DNA from: an uncultured Devosia sp.
GTDB taxonomy: Bacteria > Pseudomonadota > Alphaproteobacteria > Rhizobiales > Devosiaceae
Length of the DNA stretch: 5,954 nucleotides
Assembly: GCA_934553185.1 (NCBI GenBank)
Contig: CAKTFF010000150.1
Coordinates: 1-5,954 of the forward strand
Direction: 5' to 3'
In this document: positions 5,424-5,954 of the stretch, piece by piece
Position numbering within the stretch: the stretch's first letter is position 1
How the letters are laid out: each line of letters begins with the position of its first letter
Position numbers and translations under genes: made by a program
Notes under the pieces: generated by a model
Told to the model about the DNA's origin: nothing
Databases searched by the model: none
Seen by the model: the letters and a program-made list of their open reading frames with translations, nothing else

Positions 5424-5954
5424 TCAAGCCGGCAGAACGATGACCTTGGTGTCCACCGGGGTCTTGTTGTAAAGGTCCAGCATGTCCTGGGTCAGGAGGC
5501 CGACGCAGCCGCTCGAGACGCCCTTGCCGATCGTTTCAGGCATGATGGTCGAGTAGATGGTGTAGAGCGTGTAGCGGCCATCCTGATAAAGGTAGAGCGT
5601 GCGGGCGCCCAGGGGATTGTCCAAGCCCGGCGCCATGCCATTGGCATAGGGCGCCGCTTCGGGCTGGCGCAGGATCATTTCGCGCGGCGGGGTCCAGACC
5701 GGCCATTCCGCCTTGCGGCCGATATAGGCTTCGCCGCTCCACACAAAACCCTGACGGCCGACATTGGCGCCATAGCGCGTCGCCTTGCCGTCCCCCTCGA
5801 TGCGATAAACATAGAAGTTGCTTGGATCGATGATGATGGTGCCCACCGCTTCATCGGACGGGTAGGACACGGTGCGGCGCCGATATTTGGGGCTGATCTT
5901 GCTGATATTGACAGCCGGAACGGGGAAGCGCTCGTTGGGCAGCGGTCCATAGAT
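5424..5954 (-). CDS. L,D-transpeptidase (YkuD) domain protein, partial, altered active site
   Basis: The open frame enters from the right edge (5' end outside) and gives 176 visible residues ending at the TGA at 5426-5424. An internal GTG at 5870 is in frame but is not the real start, because the upstream residues IYGPLPNERFPVPAVNIS are typical of alphaproteobacterial members. Visible YkuD elements are GTIIIDPSNFYVY, a TRYGANVGRQGFVWSG segment, W-P-V-W-T-P-P, NPLGARTLYLY and SSGCVGLL. The family makes 3-3 peptidoglycan cross-links or attaches proteins in the periplasm; an export signal would lie outside the window. The Cys of SSGC is kept (codon at 5505-5507). The His expected 16 residues before it (usual context L-H-G-T) is Tyr (Y-S-T, 5553-5555), and the Arg normally two residues after the Cys is Gly (5499-5501). 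It may be a divergent clade or an enzyme with altered activity. It converges on the transglutaminase-like gene with 5 bp between stops. Confidence 0.9.
   Translation of the reverse strand: MYGPLPNERFPVPAVNISKISPKYRRRTVSYPSDEAVGTIIIDPSNFYVYRIEGDGKATRYGANVGRQGFVWSGEAYIGRKAEWPVWTPPREMILRQPEAAPYANGMAPGLDNPLGARTLYLYQDGRYTLYTIYSTIMPETIGKGVSSGCVGLLTQDMLDLYNKTPVDTKVIVLPA

Noticed and set aside
5868..5870. GTG at 5870 as the start of the L,D-transpeptidase
   Set aside because: The frame stays open to the window edge and the upstream residues match the family, so the true start lies outside the window.

Overview
The window looks like chromosomal DNA from an alphaproteobacterium, most likely Hyphomicrobiales; a Devosia-like genome would fit. 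This rests on high GC, strong third-position G/C, the style of the L,D-transpeptidase and the composition of the ATP-grasp locus. It is inference, because no rRNA or other marker gene is present. Six protein genes are visible, two of them cut by the window edges. I see no RNA gene, insertion sequence, CRISPR array or phage gene.

Left block (1-2011, all on the minus strand, so read right to left): an NAD(P)-dependent D-2-hydroxyacid dehydrogenase of the glyoxylate/hydroxypyruvate reductase type, then a classical short-chain dehydrogenase/reductase (SDR), then the first 50 residues of a GH13 alpha-glucosidase that continues past position 1. This resembles a carbon-catabolism cluster (sugar cleavage plus oxidation or reduction of hydroxy acids and alcohols). 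The 111-bp gap between the SDR and the GH13 gene holds two hairpin-forming inverted repeats, one of them a perfect 9-bp stem.

Centre (2012-2237): a divergent intergenic region with a perfect 10-bp inverted repeat near the dehydrogenase start.

Right block (2238-5418, plus strand): a tight three-gene operon of circularly permuted ATP-grasp protein, alpha-E protein and transglutaminase-like protein. The genes are joined by a 2-nt gap and a TGATG overlap. This trio is a widespread but biochemically poorly understood module, proposed from comparative genomics to be an amidoligase (peptide-bond-forming) system, often accompanied by the Anbu proteasome-like protease. No Anbu gene lies in this window. 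The transglutaminase-like member keeps the family His and Asp but has Ala where the nucleophilic Cys is expected, so it is probably a pseudoenzyme or a scaffold/binding subunit.

Right edge (5424-5954, minus strand): an L,D-transpeptidase (YkuD) domain protein converging on the operon with only 5 bp between stop codons. It keeps the Cys of the SGC motif but has Tyr where the family His is expected and Gly in place of the usual Arg after the Cys. Two adjacent convergent genes with altered catalytic residues are the most noteworthy point here.
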